DNA of 15,007 nucleotides, taken from positions 1 through 15,007 of the forward strand of contig CAZHZT010000135.1 of assembly GCA_964537285.1 (NCBI GenBank), in the 5' to 3' direction. The notes below the pieces were generated by a model. The model was not told the DNA's origin, did no database searches, and saw nothing but the letters and a program-made list of their open reading frames with translations. Each line of letters begins with the position of its first letter. The stretch's first letter is position 1. The DNA is from CAZHZT01 sp964537285. GTDB taxonomy: Bacteria > Bacteroidota > Bacteroidia > Chitinophagales > Saprospiraceae. The translations under genes and the position numbers were made by a program. Shown here one piece after another: positions 1 through 7,223 of the stretch.

Positions 1-45
1 TGGCGCTAAAGCGCCAGGCAAAGAAAAAGCATAAGTTGACGACAT

Positions 46-169
46 TAGCGGAAGCACACTACAAAAGAGCCATGGCCTATGATGTGCTTCCGCTACGCGG
101 AAGTTGGTCTCTATATCTTATACCCCTGGGAGAACCCAGGGCTACGATCAGGCAGGCCTAACGGCCTGC
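46..169. repeat. Cluster of short inverted repeats upstream of sbcD
   Basis: Three hairpins follow one another: 46-58 with 83-95 (13 bp, perfect, AGCGGAAGCACA core), 124-130 with 135-141 (CCCTGGG/CCCAGGG, loop AGAA) and 152-158 with 163-169 (GCAGGCC/GGCCTGC, loop TAAC). A fourth, 87-93 with 97-103 (CTTCCGC/GCGGAAG), competes with the first. A further 7-bp hairpin lies at 1-16 (TGGCGCT/AGCGCCA). No convincing reading frame crosses the stretch. It may be the 3' end and terminator region of a gene left of the window, or a structured RNA. The pairings are seen directly; the role is unknown. Confidence 0.55.
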
Positions 170-261
170 TTTAAGGACTTCATAAATTAATTTCGACCAA
201 ATGAAATCATCTAGAACCATAAAAACGAACCTACCTACAAAAAAGCTTCTTCATCAAGAGG

Positions 262-269
262 TAATTTTG
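262..269 (+). promoter_or_regulatory. Putative sbcDC promoter, -7 box
   Basis: TAATTTTG matches the Bacteroidota -7 consensus TAnnTTTG exactly and lies 20 nt before the first ATG of sbcD. No clear TTG -33 element stands 17-23 nt upstream, so the assignment is moderate. Transcription would begin around 276. Confidence 0.4.
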
Positions 270-288
270 AGACAGGTTCTACATAAAA

Positions 289-1539
289 ATGTTCCTCGAT
301 TACATGAAAATGGATGTATTAAAAATATTACACACCTCTGACTGGCACCTCGGGCAGAAGTTTCTTTACAAAGATCGTTTTGAAGAGCACCAACCTGCTC
401 TGGAATGGCTGGTTAAGCTTATTCGACAGGAAAAAATAGATATTCTTATCGTTGCCGGAGATATTTTTGATATCAATAACCCTCCTAATCAAGCCAGGCA
501 GCTCTATTACCGATTTTTATTTCAACTACAATCCACCCCTTGTCGCCATGTCGTTATCGTAGGGGGAAATCACGATTCTCCCAATATGCTCAATGCTCCG
601 CGGGAAATCCTCCGTTTTTTAAATATCCATATTGTTGGTGAAGCCACTCCAGATCCTAAAGATTCCATAATTGAACTAAAGAATTCCCACAATGAGCTGG
701 AGGCCGTCATTGCTGCCGTTCCTTTTCTGCGCGATAGAGACATCAAACAGAGCTTTGCCGGAGAAGCCAATGATGCCCGGATAGAACGCATTCGCGAAGG
801 ATTAAAAAATTACTACAAACAAATGAAAGACCTTTGCCGGGGCTATGAGCAATATGACATCCCTGTTCTCACCACAGGCCACCTTTACGCCAAAGGAGCT
901 CAGGCTTCGGATATTCAAAATAACATTTATCTCGGAGATGTTGAAAATATTGGAGCAAAAGACTTTCCAACATTTTTCGACTATATTGCTCTTGGGCACC
1001 TGCATCGTTGCCAAAAAGTAGGAGGAGCAGATACCATTCGCTATTCCGGTTCTTTGATTCCATTGAGTTTTAGTGAGATAAAAGACGACAAGGCCGTTTT
1101 ATTGATTCAATTCGAAGGCGGAAAAATGAACAACCCTATACAGGAAATCACGGTCCCCACCTTCAGAAGTCTTCGAAGCATCAAAGGAACCGTAGAAGAA
1201 ATCGAGAAAGGCCTGACAGAGCTAAATGAAGAGATTCAGGAAGGACAAGCGCTTAGCGCATGGGTAGAAATACAGATTGAAAGTGATCAGGCATTCTTCC
1301 AGGCAGAGCAACATTTCAAAGCCTTCACAGCTGAGATGCCCTTTGAAATTCTAAAAATAAAAAGCTTATTCAATGATCCCTCCCTTCACAGTCTGACGGA
1401 AAATGTTCAGCTGGAAGCAATCAGCCCTGTAGAGGTATTCCGAAAAAAATGTACTTCATTTGGGCTTTCTGAAGAAAAAATGGATGATATTCAAAAAACA
1501 TTTATCGAACTCCAAAGTTGGATGAACGAACAAAACTAA
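289..1539 (+). CDS. sbcD: SbcD, exonuclease subunit of SbcCD (Mre11-like)
   Basis: This is the nuclease subunit of SbcCD, which opens DNA hairpins and trims double-strand-break ends with an Mn-dependent calcineurin-type phosphoesterase. All family motifs are visible, counted from the ATG at 289: HTSDWHLG (D18, H20), IVAGDIFD (D58), GGNHD (N94, H95, D96), TTGH (H198) and ALGHLH (H237, H239). The C-terminal part (about 280-416) fits the SbcD capping and SbcC-binding region, and 416 residues is normal. The start is uncertain: ATGs at 289, 304 and 310 are all in frame, and the last two put the Met closer to the KILHTSDWH core where SbcD proteins usually begin. The gene stops 6 nt before sbcC, so the two form an operon. 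Confidence 0.95.
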   Translation: MFLDYMKMDVLKILHTSDWHLGQKFLYKDRFEEHQPALEWLVKLIRQEKIDILIVAGDIFDINNPPNQARQLYYRFLFQLQSTPCRHVVIVGGNHDSPNMLNAPREILRFLNIHIVGEATPDPKDSIIELKNSHNELEAVIAAVPFLRDRDIKQSFAGEANDARIERIREGLKNYYKQMKDLCRGYEQYDIPVLTTGHLYAKGAQASDIQNNIYLGDVENIGAKDFPTFFDYIALGHLHRCQKVGGADTIRYSGSLIPLSFSEIKDDKAVLLIQFEGGKMNNPIQEITVPTFRSLRSIKGTVEEIEKGLTELNEEIQEGQALSAWVEIQIESDQAFFQAEQHFKAFTAEMPFEILKIKSLFNDPSLHSLTENVQLEAISPVEVFRKKCTSFGLSEEKMDDIQKTFIELQSWMNEQN

Positions 1540-1545
1540 CGAAGC

Positions 1546-4500
1546 TTGAGAATCTGTAAAATTTTTATACAAAACCTTAACTCCCTGAAACTGGAGCAAA
1601 CCATCAACCTGGAAGCTCCTCCCCTGGTCAATGTCGGGCTTTTCGCTATCACCGGAGATACCGGCGCGGGGAAAACTACCATCCTGGATGCCATGACATT
1701 GGCGCTATACGGGCGCATTCACAGAAATAAAGATGAAAAAGAAGTACTCTCCTACGGTGCGGTCGAAGCCATGGCAGAAGTAGAATTCGAAGTAAAAGAT
1801 ATCAGATATCGATCTAAATGGTATATCTGGAGAGCTCGAAAACAAGTAGAGGGAGCTGTACAAGATCCCAAAAGGGAACTTGCCCAGTGGGATGAAGCGG
1901 AACAAACCTTCAAAATCATTGCTGAAAAAATCCGGGATGTTAACAAAGCCGTCGAAGACATCACCGGCCTGGATTATGATCGGTTCTGCCGTTCGGTTTT
2001 GCTCGCACAAGGTGACTTCGCAAGCTTCCTGCAAGCATCTGACAGAGAGCGCAGTGACTTATTGGAGCGCATCACCGGCACCGAAATCTATTCCAACCTT
2101 TCTATCGCTGCTTACGAACGCCATAAAATCGAAGCAGAAAAACATAAAACCCTTTCCAATCAATTAGATCAACTGGATATCCTGAGTGAGCAGGAAGCGA
2201 AAGAGCTCAAGGATAAGCTCAAGACGACCGAATTAAGAGTCGGTCAACTTGAAAAACAAAGTAAGGAACTAGACGTAATTATCAAATGGAAAGCAGATAT
2301 TGAAAAATTACTTTCCCAACATAAGGAAACGCAGGAAAAACTTTCTGAAATCCAACAGCATCTCGAAGCTGAAAATATCAATTTTCAAAAGCTTTCCCTT
2401 CATAAACAAATAGCTCCTTACCTTCATCAACTGGAAGACCTTGAAACTAAGAAAGAACAATTTAAAAACTTGCAAAACGCCATTACTCAGATCAAGGAGC
2501 AAATAGATCAATCCATTTCCCTAAAAACAGAATTGGAGGAGCAACTCCTCAATACTTCCAAAACGTTAGGCGATCATAAAAAACAGCTTGAAGTTCAACT
2601 CCCGATATTTGAACAAGTCAGTCATTTAGATAATCAACTCAGTCAATTAAATAAAGACAAACAAAAGCTGGTATCAAGCTTTTTAAAAAAACAAAAAACC
2701 TTTCAGGAAAAAGAACTACTCCGAAAACAACTGCGAGAATCCATTGAAGAATTAAAAGAAAAAATCCGTTTTTCAGAATCCTGGCTTTCTCAACATAGTT
2801 TTCTGATTGAAATGAACATCCCTTACATTGAGAACAGCATGAACCGATTCAATGAATTGAGTCATGAGGTCTCAGGAATTGATAAAAAAGTAGAAACCCT
2901 TTCCAATGAAATTTCAAAGCTTGAAGGGGAAAAAACACAAGTAAGTGAACACCTTGAAAAAACCGGCCAAAAATACCAAGTACTCCTTGCCGAATTCAAG
3001 GCTTCTTCTCCATATCCAAAATTATCCGACAGAACAGAAATCATTGAAAAACATAATGATGCCCTCCGGAAATCACTCAATGAGCAAAGCAGTTCAACCA
3101 TCCTGGACACCTTGCTTTCCCAGCTGGGAAACGAATCTTTAAGGCTAAAAGAAAAGCAGGATTTACTTTTAAAACTTGATCAGCAAAAGAATCAACTGAA
3201 GCAAAAACATGAAGCACTCCAGAAAGAGCTATCTCTTGCAGGAGAAGAATTGGAGTTCAAAAGAAGTATCTTCGAGCAGCAGCAGATGATGGCTAATTAC
3301 GAAAAGGACCGGCATCAGTTAAAGCCCGGAGACCCCTGCCCGCTTTGTCTTTCAACCAGCCATCCCTTTCGGGAAAAAAACTTTAAACCATTTGTCGATA
3401 AGGCTAAAAAAGAGTTCCTTCAAGCGGATAAGACTTATCAAACCTTGAAGTCTAATGACGACAAGGCTCTGAGTGATATGCATATATTAAGCGCTCAAAT
3501 CCAGGCATTAACAGGCAATCCAAAGAAAGGACTCCCCGGTTCCATCTATGAAATTGAACAGGAAATAGCTAAACTTCAGGAAAGTATCAGTCATAACAAC
3601 CCTAATCAGCAGCTTCCTTCAACCTTAAAAGAATTGAGAGCATATAAAAAAGACCTCGCACTGCAGATTAATAAAAACCAACTTCTTCTCGATAAGTTAA
3701 AACAACAGCATAAGTCCATTTCCACTCTCGAAGCGCAGCAATTCGAATGGCAACAAAAACTTTCCATTATTGAAAATGAATTGAAGTCTATAAAATCAAA
3801 TAAAACCTGGCAGCTTGACTTAAGAAATAAGCACTCCCTGCGATTAACAGACCTACAAAAAAATATTCAACCCGAACTTGAAAAAAGCGGACAGTCCTTC
3901 AATGATTTTGAAGACTACGACAAAACCCTTAACCACTTAAAACAACTCCGGGCAACCTTTCAGAACCATCAAAAACAAAAAAATCAGTTTCTGAACGACC
4001 AGATGTTCAAGGAAAAAGAATCCGACCAATTAGACATTCTCATCAATGAACTTAAAATTGACATTGCCCAGGCAGATAGCGAAATCAAGGAACACTCGCA
4101 GGAGATAGCCACCATAGATCATCAAAGAAAAGAAATCTTCGGTACCCAGGATCCCACCATCGTGCGGCGAGAACTGGAGCACCTTGTTAAAACAATGGAG
4201 CAAAAACACCAGGAAGGTACGCGTAAGCTTGGAAAAGTGCAACAAACTCTTGCTGCGGATGAGGCTCGACATGAAACGCAGGTCGCTCAGTTAAATACTA
4301 TTGAACAGGAAGTTAATAACATTCATAATAAACTGGAAGCTGTACTGATTAACACGCCCTTCAAAACCGTTCTTGAAATGACCAGTGCTCGCCTGCCCGA
4401 AAAACTTGCCCATAGTATAGAAAAGTTGCAAAAGAAACTGGAAAAAACGCAATGGGAAAACAATGCCCGCCTCCAAAAATTAACCTTAGACCTTGAAAAT

Positions 4501-5193
4501 GAAAAACAAAAAGCATTGTCAGACTTCCCTTATGAGGAATTAATCGCGGAAAGAACAAAAGTGCAAAAGGAATATGCCCAGTCTCTTAATGAAAAAGGCC
4601 GGGTGGAAGAAAAGCTTCATCACTTCGATCATCAAAAAACTAAACGCAAAGCAATTGAAAAGGACATAAACACCCAAAAAAAGGAGTTGGAAAGATGGGA
4701 AATCCTCAACACCCTGATCGGATCAGCAGATGGTAAAAAATTCAGGATCTTTGCCCAAGGCTTAACCTTACAACACCTCACCTATCTAGCCAATCAGCAT
4801 TTGAACCGGCTCAATGGCCGATATCTTATTAAAAAAATGACTTCAAATAATCTTGAGCTTCGAATTGTGGACACTTACCAGGCCAACAACGAGCGGTCCA
4901 TGCGCACCCTCTCAGGCGGAGAAACCTTCCTTGTCAGCCTGGCGCTGGCTTTAGGCCTTTCAGACCTTACAGGCCGGGAAACGAATATCTCTTCTTTATT
5001 CATTGATGAGGGTTTCGGCTCCCTAGACGAAGCTACCCTGGATCTGGCTATTGCCACCCTTGAAAACCTGCAAGCCGGCGGCAAAACCATAGGTATCATT
5101 TCCCACGTAGAAGCCCTTAAAGAACGCATAGGAACTCAAATAAAAGTCATAAAAAAGGGAAATGGCTTTAGTGAAATAACCATCGAAGGCTAG
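1546..5193 (+). CDS. sbcC: SbcC, ATPase subunit of SbcCD (Rad50-like)
   Basis: This is the SMC-like ATPase partner of SbcD, which uses ATP to gate the nuclease and tether DNA ends. Walker A is GDTGAGKT (37-44), and a Q-loop-like LLAQGDF follows near 160. Long heptad-rich arms flank a zinc-hook motif CPLC (C598, C601). The signature LSGGE is at 1122-1126, Walker B LFIDE at 1151-1155, the D-loop SLDE at 1159-1162 and the switch histidine at 1187. The start is TTG at 1546: the family's opening pattern (MRICKIFIQNLNSL) begins exactly there, 6 nt after the sbcD stop, and no ATG or GTG lies between. At 1215 residues it is longer than E. coli SbcC (about 1050). The hook is roughly central, so the extra length lies in the coiled-coil arms. 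The frame is intact. Confidence 0.96.
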   Translation: MRICKIFIQNLNSLKLEQTINLEAPPLVNVGLFAITGDTGAGKTTILDAMTLALYGRIHRNKDEKEVLSYGAVEAMAEVEFEVKDIRYRSKWYIWRARKQVEGAVQDPKRELAQWDEAEQTFKIIAEKIRDVNKAVEDITGLDYDRFCRSVLLAQGDFASFLQASDRERSDLLERITGTEIYSNLSIAAYERHKIEAEKHKTLSNQLDQLDILSEQEAKELKDKLKTTELRVGQLEKQSKELDVIIKWKADIEKLLSQHKETQEKLSEIQQHLEAENINFQKLSLHKQIAPYLHQLEDLETKKEQFKNLQNAITQIKEQIDQSISLKTELEEQLLNTSKTLGDHKKQLEVQLPIFEQVSHLDNQLSQLNKDKQKLVSSFLKKQKTFQEKELLRKQLRESIEELKEKIRFSESWLSQHSFLIEMNIPYIENSMNRFNELSHEVSGIDKKVETLSNEISKLEGEKTQVSEHLEKTGQKYQVLLAEFKASSPYPKLSDRTEIIEKHNDALRKSLNEQSSSTILDTLLSQLGNESLRLKEKQDLLLKLDQQKNQLKQKHEALQKELSLAGEELEFKRSIFEQQQMMANYEKDRHQLKPGDPCPLCLSTSHPFREKNFKPFVDKAKKEFLQADKTYQTLKSNDDKALSDMHILSAQIQALTGNPKKGLPGSIYEIEQEIAKLQESISHNNPNQQLPSTLKELRAYKKDLALQINKNQLLLDKLKQQHKSISTLEAQQFEWQQKLSIIENELKSIKSNKTWQLDLRNKHSLRLTDLQKNIQPELEKSGQSFNDFEDYDKTLNHLKQLRATFQNHQKQKNQFLNDQMFKEKESDQLDILINELKIDIAQADSEIKEHSQEIATIDHQRKEIFGTQDPTIVRRELEHLVKTMEQKHQEGTRKLGKVQQTLAADEARHETQVAQLNTIEQEVNNIHNKLEAVLINTPFKTVLEMTSARLPEKLAHSIEKLQKKLEKTQWENNARLQKLTLDLENEKQKALSDFPYEELIAERTKVQKEYAQSLNEKGRVEEKLHHFDHQKTKRKAIEKDINTQKKELERWEILNTLIGSADGKKFRIFAQGLTLQHLTYLANQHLNRLNGRYLIKKMTSNNLELRIVDTYQANNERSMRTLSGGETFLVSLALALGLSDLTGRETNISSLFIDEGFGSLDEATLDLAIATLENLQAGGKTIGIISHVEALKERIGTQIKVIKKGNGFSEITIEG

Positions 5194-5198
5194 TTTGG

Positions 5199-5290
5199 CT
5201 CGGATTACAAATCCTCGCAAGCGGTGCTTGTTCAAATCCTCGCAAGCGGTGCTTTGAACAAGCACCGCTTGCGAGGATTTGTAATCCGAG
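5199..5290. repeat. Long inverted repeat with three copies of a 22-nt unit
   Basis: Arms 5199-5235 and 5254-5290 are perfect reverse complements over 37 bp, separated by an 18-nt spacer. The spacer is itself a copy of part of the left arm: the unit at 5208-5229 recurs directly at 5233-5254 (25-nt period) and inverted at 5260-5281. The right arm can therefore pair with the whole left arm (37 bp) or with the middle copy (22 bp, 5-nt loop). No T-run follows on either strand, so it is not a textbook terminator, although it lies just after sbcC. A REP-like mobile hairpin is an alternative reading. Confidence 0.85.
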
Positions 5291-5353
5291 TACATCAATT
5301 TCCAAGAGCAACCAACTTATATTGAACACACCCTTCGTTTAATTTACGTTTTG

Positions 5354-5361
5354 TATATTTG
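5354..5361 (+). promoter_or_regulatory. Putative promoter -7 box for the coiled-coil gene
   Basis: TATATTTG matches TAnnTTTG exactly, 25 nt before the ATG at 5387, placing a transcript start near 5368. No clear TTG sits at the right distance upstream. The box overlaps the earlier in-frame TTG at 5351, which argues against that codon as the start. Confidence 0.5.
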
Positions 5362-5386
5362 TAAAAAAGACTATAAATTTATACAT

Positions 5387-5938
5387 ATGAGCTTAGATCT
5401 TAAAAAAGCCTTTACAGGCGACGGAAGCCTGGATGAAAAAAGCCTGGAATTTTTGACCTCAGCGATTCAAAAAGCTAATTTGGCAGGTTTTGATTATCTG
5501 GAATTCAAACAGTCGCTTACTGCTTTACAAGAAATGAACATGGATCTTGTAACAGCATTTAAATCCGCCTTTACTACGGCCGCTACCATGGGCCTCACTA
5601 AAGATAAACTACTAAAAACCGCCGATCACTACCGGAAAGTATTAAATACTGAAAAGCAACAATTCGACAAAGCACTCAACAAGCAGCTTGCTCAGAGAGT
5701 AGAAGCTCAAAAAGCGGAAGTGGAGAAGCTGAAACAACAAGTCAAAAAAGCGCAAGAACAAATCGCAAAGCTTGAAAAACAGATCAAAAAGGACCAGCAA
5801 ACTATTGATCAGGCGGACGCTAAAATCCAGGAATCCAAGAATAAAATTGAAGCTACTCAAGAGAGCTTTGAGAATACTTACCAAAACTTGCTCGAACAAA
5901 TCGCTAAGGATATCGAAAATATTGAGAAGTTTTTGTAA
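5387..5938 (+). CDS. Conserved-type helical/coiled-coil protein, function unknown
   Basis: This 183-residue soluble protein has no signal peptide or membrane segment. Residues 1 to about 85 look like a compact helical domain (SLDEKSLEFLTSAIQ..., GFDYLEFKQSLTAL..., MGLTKDKLLKTAD...). Residues 90-170 are a strong Lys/Gln/Glu coiled coil with heptad leucines and isoleucines (VEKLKQQVKKAQEQIAKLEK region), and the protein ends in a short acidic helix (IAKDIENIEKFL). I do not recognise a named family. I chose the ATG at 5387 because the upstream TTG at 5351 falls in a promoter-like box. The next gene, on the same strand, encodes a membrane-anchored coiled-coil protein, which suggests but does not prove a partnership. 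A large hairpin separates the two. Confidence 0.8.
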   Translation: MSLDLKKAFTGDGSLDEKSLEFLTSAIQKANLAGFDYLEFKQSLTALQEMNMDLVTAFKSAFTTAATMGLTKDKLLKTADHYRKVLNTEKQQFDKALNKQLAQRVEAQKAEVEKLKQQVKKAQEQIAKLEKQIKKDQQTIDQADAKIQESKNKIEATQESFENTYQNLLEQIAKDIENIEKFL

Positions 5939-5951
5939 GTATTTATATTTT
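5922..5951 (+). promoter_or_regulatory. Weak promoter candidate for the membrane coiled-coil gene
   Basis: TTG at 5922-5924, a 19-nt gap, then TATATTTT at 5944-5951 (seven of eight matches to TAnnTTTG). It overlaps the end of the preceding gene. If used, it gives a leader of about 140 nt that contains the hairpin at 5967-6073. Confidence 0.3.
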
Positions 5952-5966
5952 CGTTTAAAATTATCG

Positions 5967-6073
5967 TTCTTTGACAAATTGTGTGGAACTTCAAAATGAT
6001 AAGCCTTGAATGCCCTTGTGGCTGAAAGGCTTATCATTTTGAAGTTCCATTTTCCACAATTTATGTCAAAGAA
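5967..6073 (+). repeat. Large two-part hairpin in the intergenic leader
   Basis: The inner stem 5984-6007 / 6026-6049 is a perfect 24 bp with an 18-nt loop. The outer stem 5967-5983 / 6055-6073 pairs over 17 bp with one 2-nt bulge (TTCTTTGACA against TGTCAAAGAA). A 5-nt bulge (6050-6054) joins them. ATTTT directly follows the inner stem, so it could terminate the upstream gene. It could equally be a regulatory leader of the downstream gene. The left foot, CGTTCTTTGACAA, resembles the E. coli rrn boxA antitermination element. Confidence 0.8.
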
Positions 6074-6101
6074 CTAAAATTATTAACCAACAACTCCAGC
6101 T

Positions 6102-7133
6102 ATGTCAGATCTTATTCCTGCTCCATCAACTGCGGGCACCAAAAAATCATTTTGGAAGCGCCCGGAAGGAGTCACTGGAGCTATTTTTATGATAGCTATC
6201 GTTGCCGGCCTGGGCTATGCCTTGTATATATTTTTGCCGGCAATTATTGAATTGACTTCCAACATCCTTTATCTGAGCATCATTCTTATTGCCTTGGCGG
6301 CAATCATTTACATGATCCTCGACCCTAAAATGCGCAACCTTGTTTGGTATATGTACAAAAGTGTTATGCGCTCAATAACAGGCATGTTTGTTAAAATAGA
6401 TCCTATTGGTATCCTAAAAAGTTATGTTGACGACCTTGAGGATAACCTGGCCAAGCTAAGCAAACAAATTGGAAACATCCGTGGGCAAATGCGCCGCCTT
6501 GAGGGTACTATGAAGGAAAATGAAGTAGATATTAAAAAAAATCTAGCCATTGCCAGCCAAGCTAAAAAGCAAGATAAAGATCAGCAAATGATTCTGGCTA
6601 CCAGAAAGGCTGCACGCTTAAAAGAAAGCAACGAAAAATACAGCAACCTTCACAAACGAATGGAAGTTCTGTACCGCATCCTTACTAAAATGTATCAAAA
6701 CTCCGAAATCCTTCTGGAGGATACAAAAGACCAGGTCAAACTGAAAGAACAAGAACGCAAAGCCATCCGGGCATCTCACTCGGCAATGAAATCAGCTATG
6801 AGTGTCATTTCCGGTGATCCTGATAAACGCGCAATGTTCGATGCCGCTATGGAAGCTATCGCCGATGATGTTGCCAACAAAGTGGGTGAAATGGAACGCT
6901 ACATGGAACTATCCGCTAACTTCATGGATTCTGTCGACCTTCAGAATGGCGTCTTTGAAGAGGAAGGCTTGAAAATGCTTGAGAAGTGGGAAAACGAAAG
7001 CAACCTTCTTCTATTGGGAGATCAAACTGCTTCTTCCGACAATCTCGACCTCAACCAGGAATCCCCTCAAAAACAACTAAGGGAACAACCTAAAAAGAGC
7101 GGCAATAATTCCTACGATAATTTCTTTGAATAA
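6102..7133 (+). CDS. Membrane-anchored coiled-coil protein, PspA/ESCRT-III-like (tentative)
   Basis: This 343-residue protein has a short cytosolic N-terminus followed by two hydrophobic helices, about 25-49 and 53-73, each long enough to cross the membrane. An amphipathic basic stretch (76-98) and a DP-G turn (DPIGILKSYVDDLEDNL, from D100) follow, and then nearly 200 residues of charged helix to about 300. The tail (305-343) is polar and likely disordered, ending in YDNFFE. The DP turn, the long alpha hairpin of alternating Lys/Glu with A-rich positions (ATRKAARLKES), and the last helices (DVANKVGEMERYMELS..., FEEEGLKMLEKWE) resemble PspA/Vipp1. That is my reading by eye and not a demonstrated match. 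Unlike classical PspA, it would be anchored by transmembrane helices. The preceding gene is a soluble coiled-coil protein on the same strand. Real gene: sure; family: weak. Confidence 0.85.
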   Translation: MSDLIPAPSTAGTKKSFWKRPEGVTGAIFMIAIVAGLGYALYIFLPAIIELTSNILYLSIILIALAAIIYMILDPKMRNLVWYMYKSVMRSITGMFVKIDPIGILKSYVDDLEDNLAKLSKQIGNIRGQMRRLEGTMKENEVDIKKNLAIASQAKKQDKDQQMILATRKAARLKESNEKYSNLHKRMEVLYRILTKMYQNSEILLEDTKDQVKLKEQERKAIRASHSAMKSAMSVISGDPDKRAMFDAAMEAIADDVANKVGEMERYMELSANFMDSVDLQNGVFEEEGLKMLEKWENESNLLLLGDQTASSDNLDLNQESPQKQLREQPKKSGNNSYDNFFE

Positions 7134-7154
7134 AACACCTCTAATCCGGCTAAT

Positions 7155-7195
7155 GAATTGTTTGATTGAGGCCAAAGGCCTCAATCAAACAATTC
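7155..7195. terminator. Bidirectional hairpin between convergent genes
   Basis: Arms 7155-7173 and 7177-7195 are a perfect 19 bp around a 3-nt AAA loop. Four more outer pairs follow if one G-U wobble is allowed. It sits between the stop at 7133 of a plus-strand gene and the end at 7204 of a minus-strand gene, so it can serve both. No marked T-run follows on either side, so it may work by stem strength or with Rho. Confidence 0.7.
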
Positions 7196-7223
7196 GTTAA
7201 CCGTTAACCGTTCACCGCTAACC
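7196..7223 (-). repeat. Heptamer tandem repeat, four units
   Basis: Read on the minus strand the units are GGTTAGC, GGTGAAC, GGTTAAC, GGTTAAC. The array overlaps the 3' end of the nucleotidyltransferase gene and supplies its last codons (LAVNG) and its TAA stop. It belongs to the same GGNNAAC family as the arrays at 12055-12089 and 13534-13608. Confidence 0.75.

Noticed and set aside
2..34. Possible C-terminal end of a gene from the left (GAKAPGKEKA then TAA)
   Set aside because: Ten lysine-rich codons are too few to support, and the same bases form a hairpin (1-16).
5199..5290. CRISPR array (three similar units)
   Set aside because: Only three copies, one inverted, with a 3-nt gap between the direct copies and no spacers or cas genes.
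1536..5298. Minus-strand open frames across sbcC
   Set aside because: All are antisense shadows of an intact, motif-rich gene.
5351..5386. TTG at 5351 as start of the coiled-coil gene
   Set aside because: It adds 12 residues, lies in a TATATTTG promoter-like box, and a good ATG follows at 5387.
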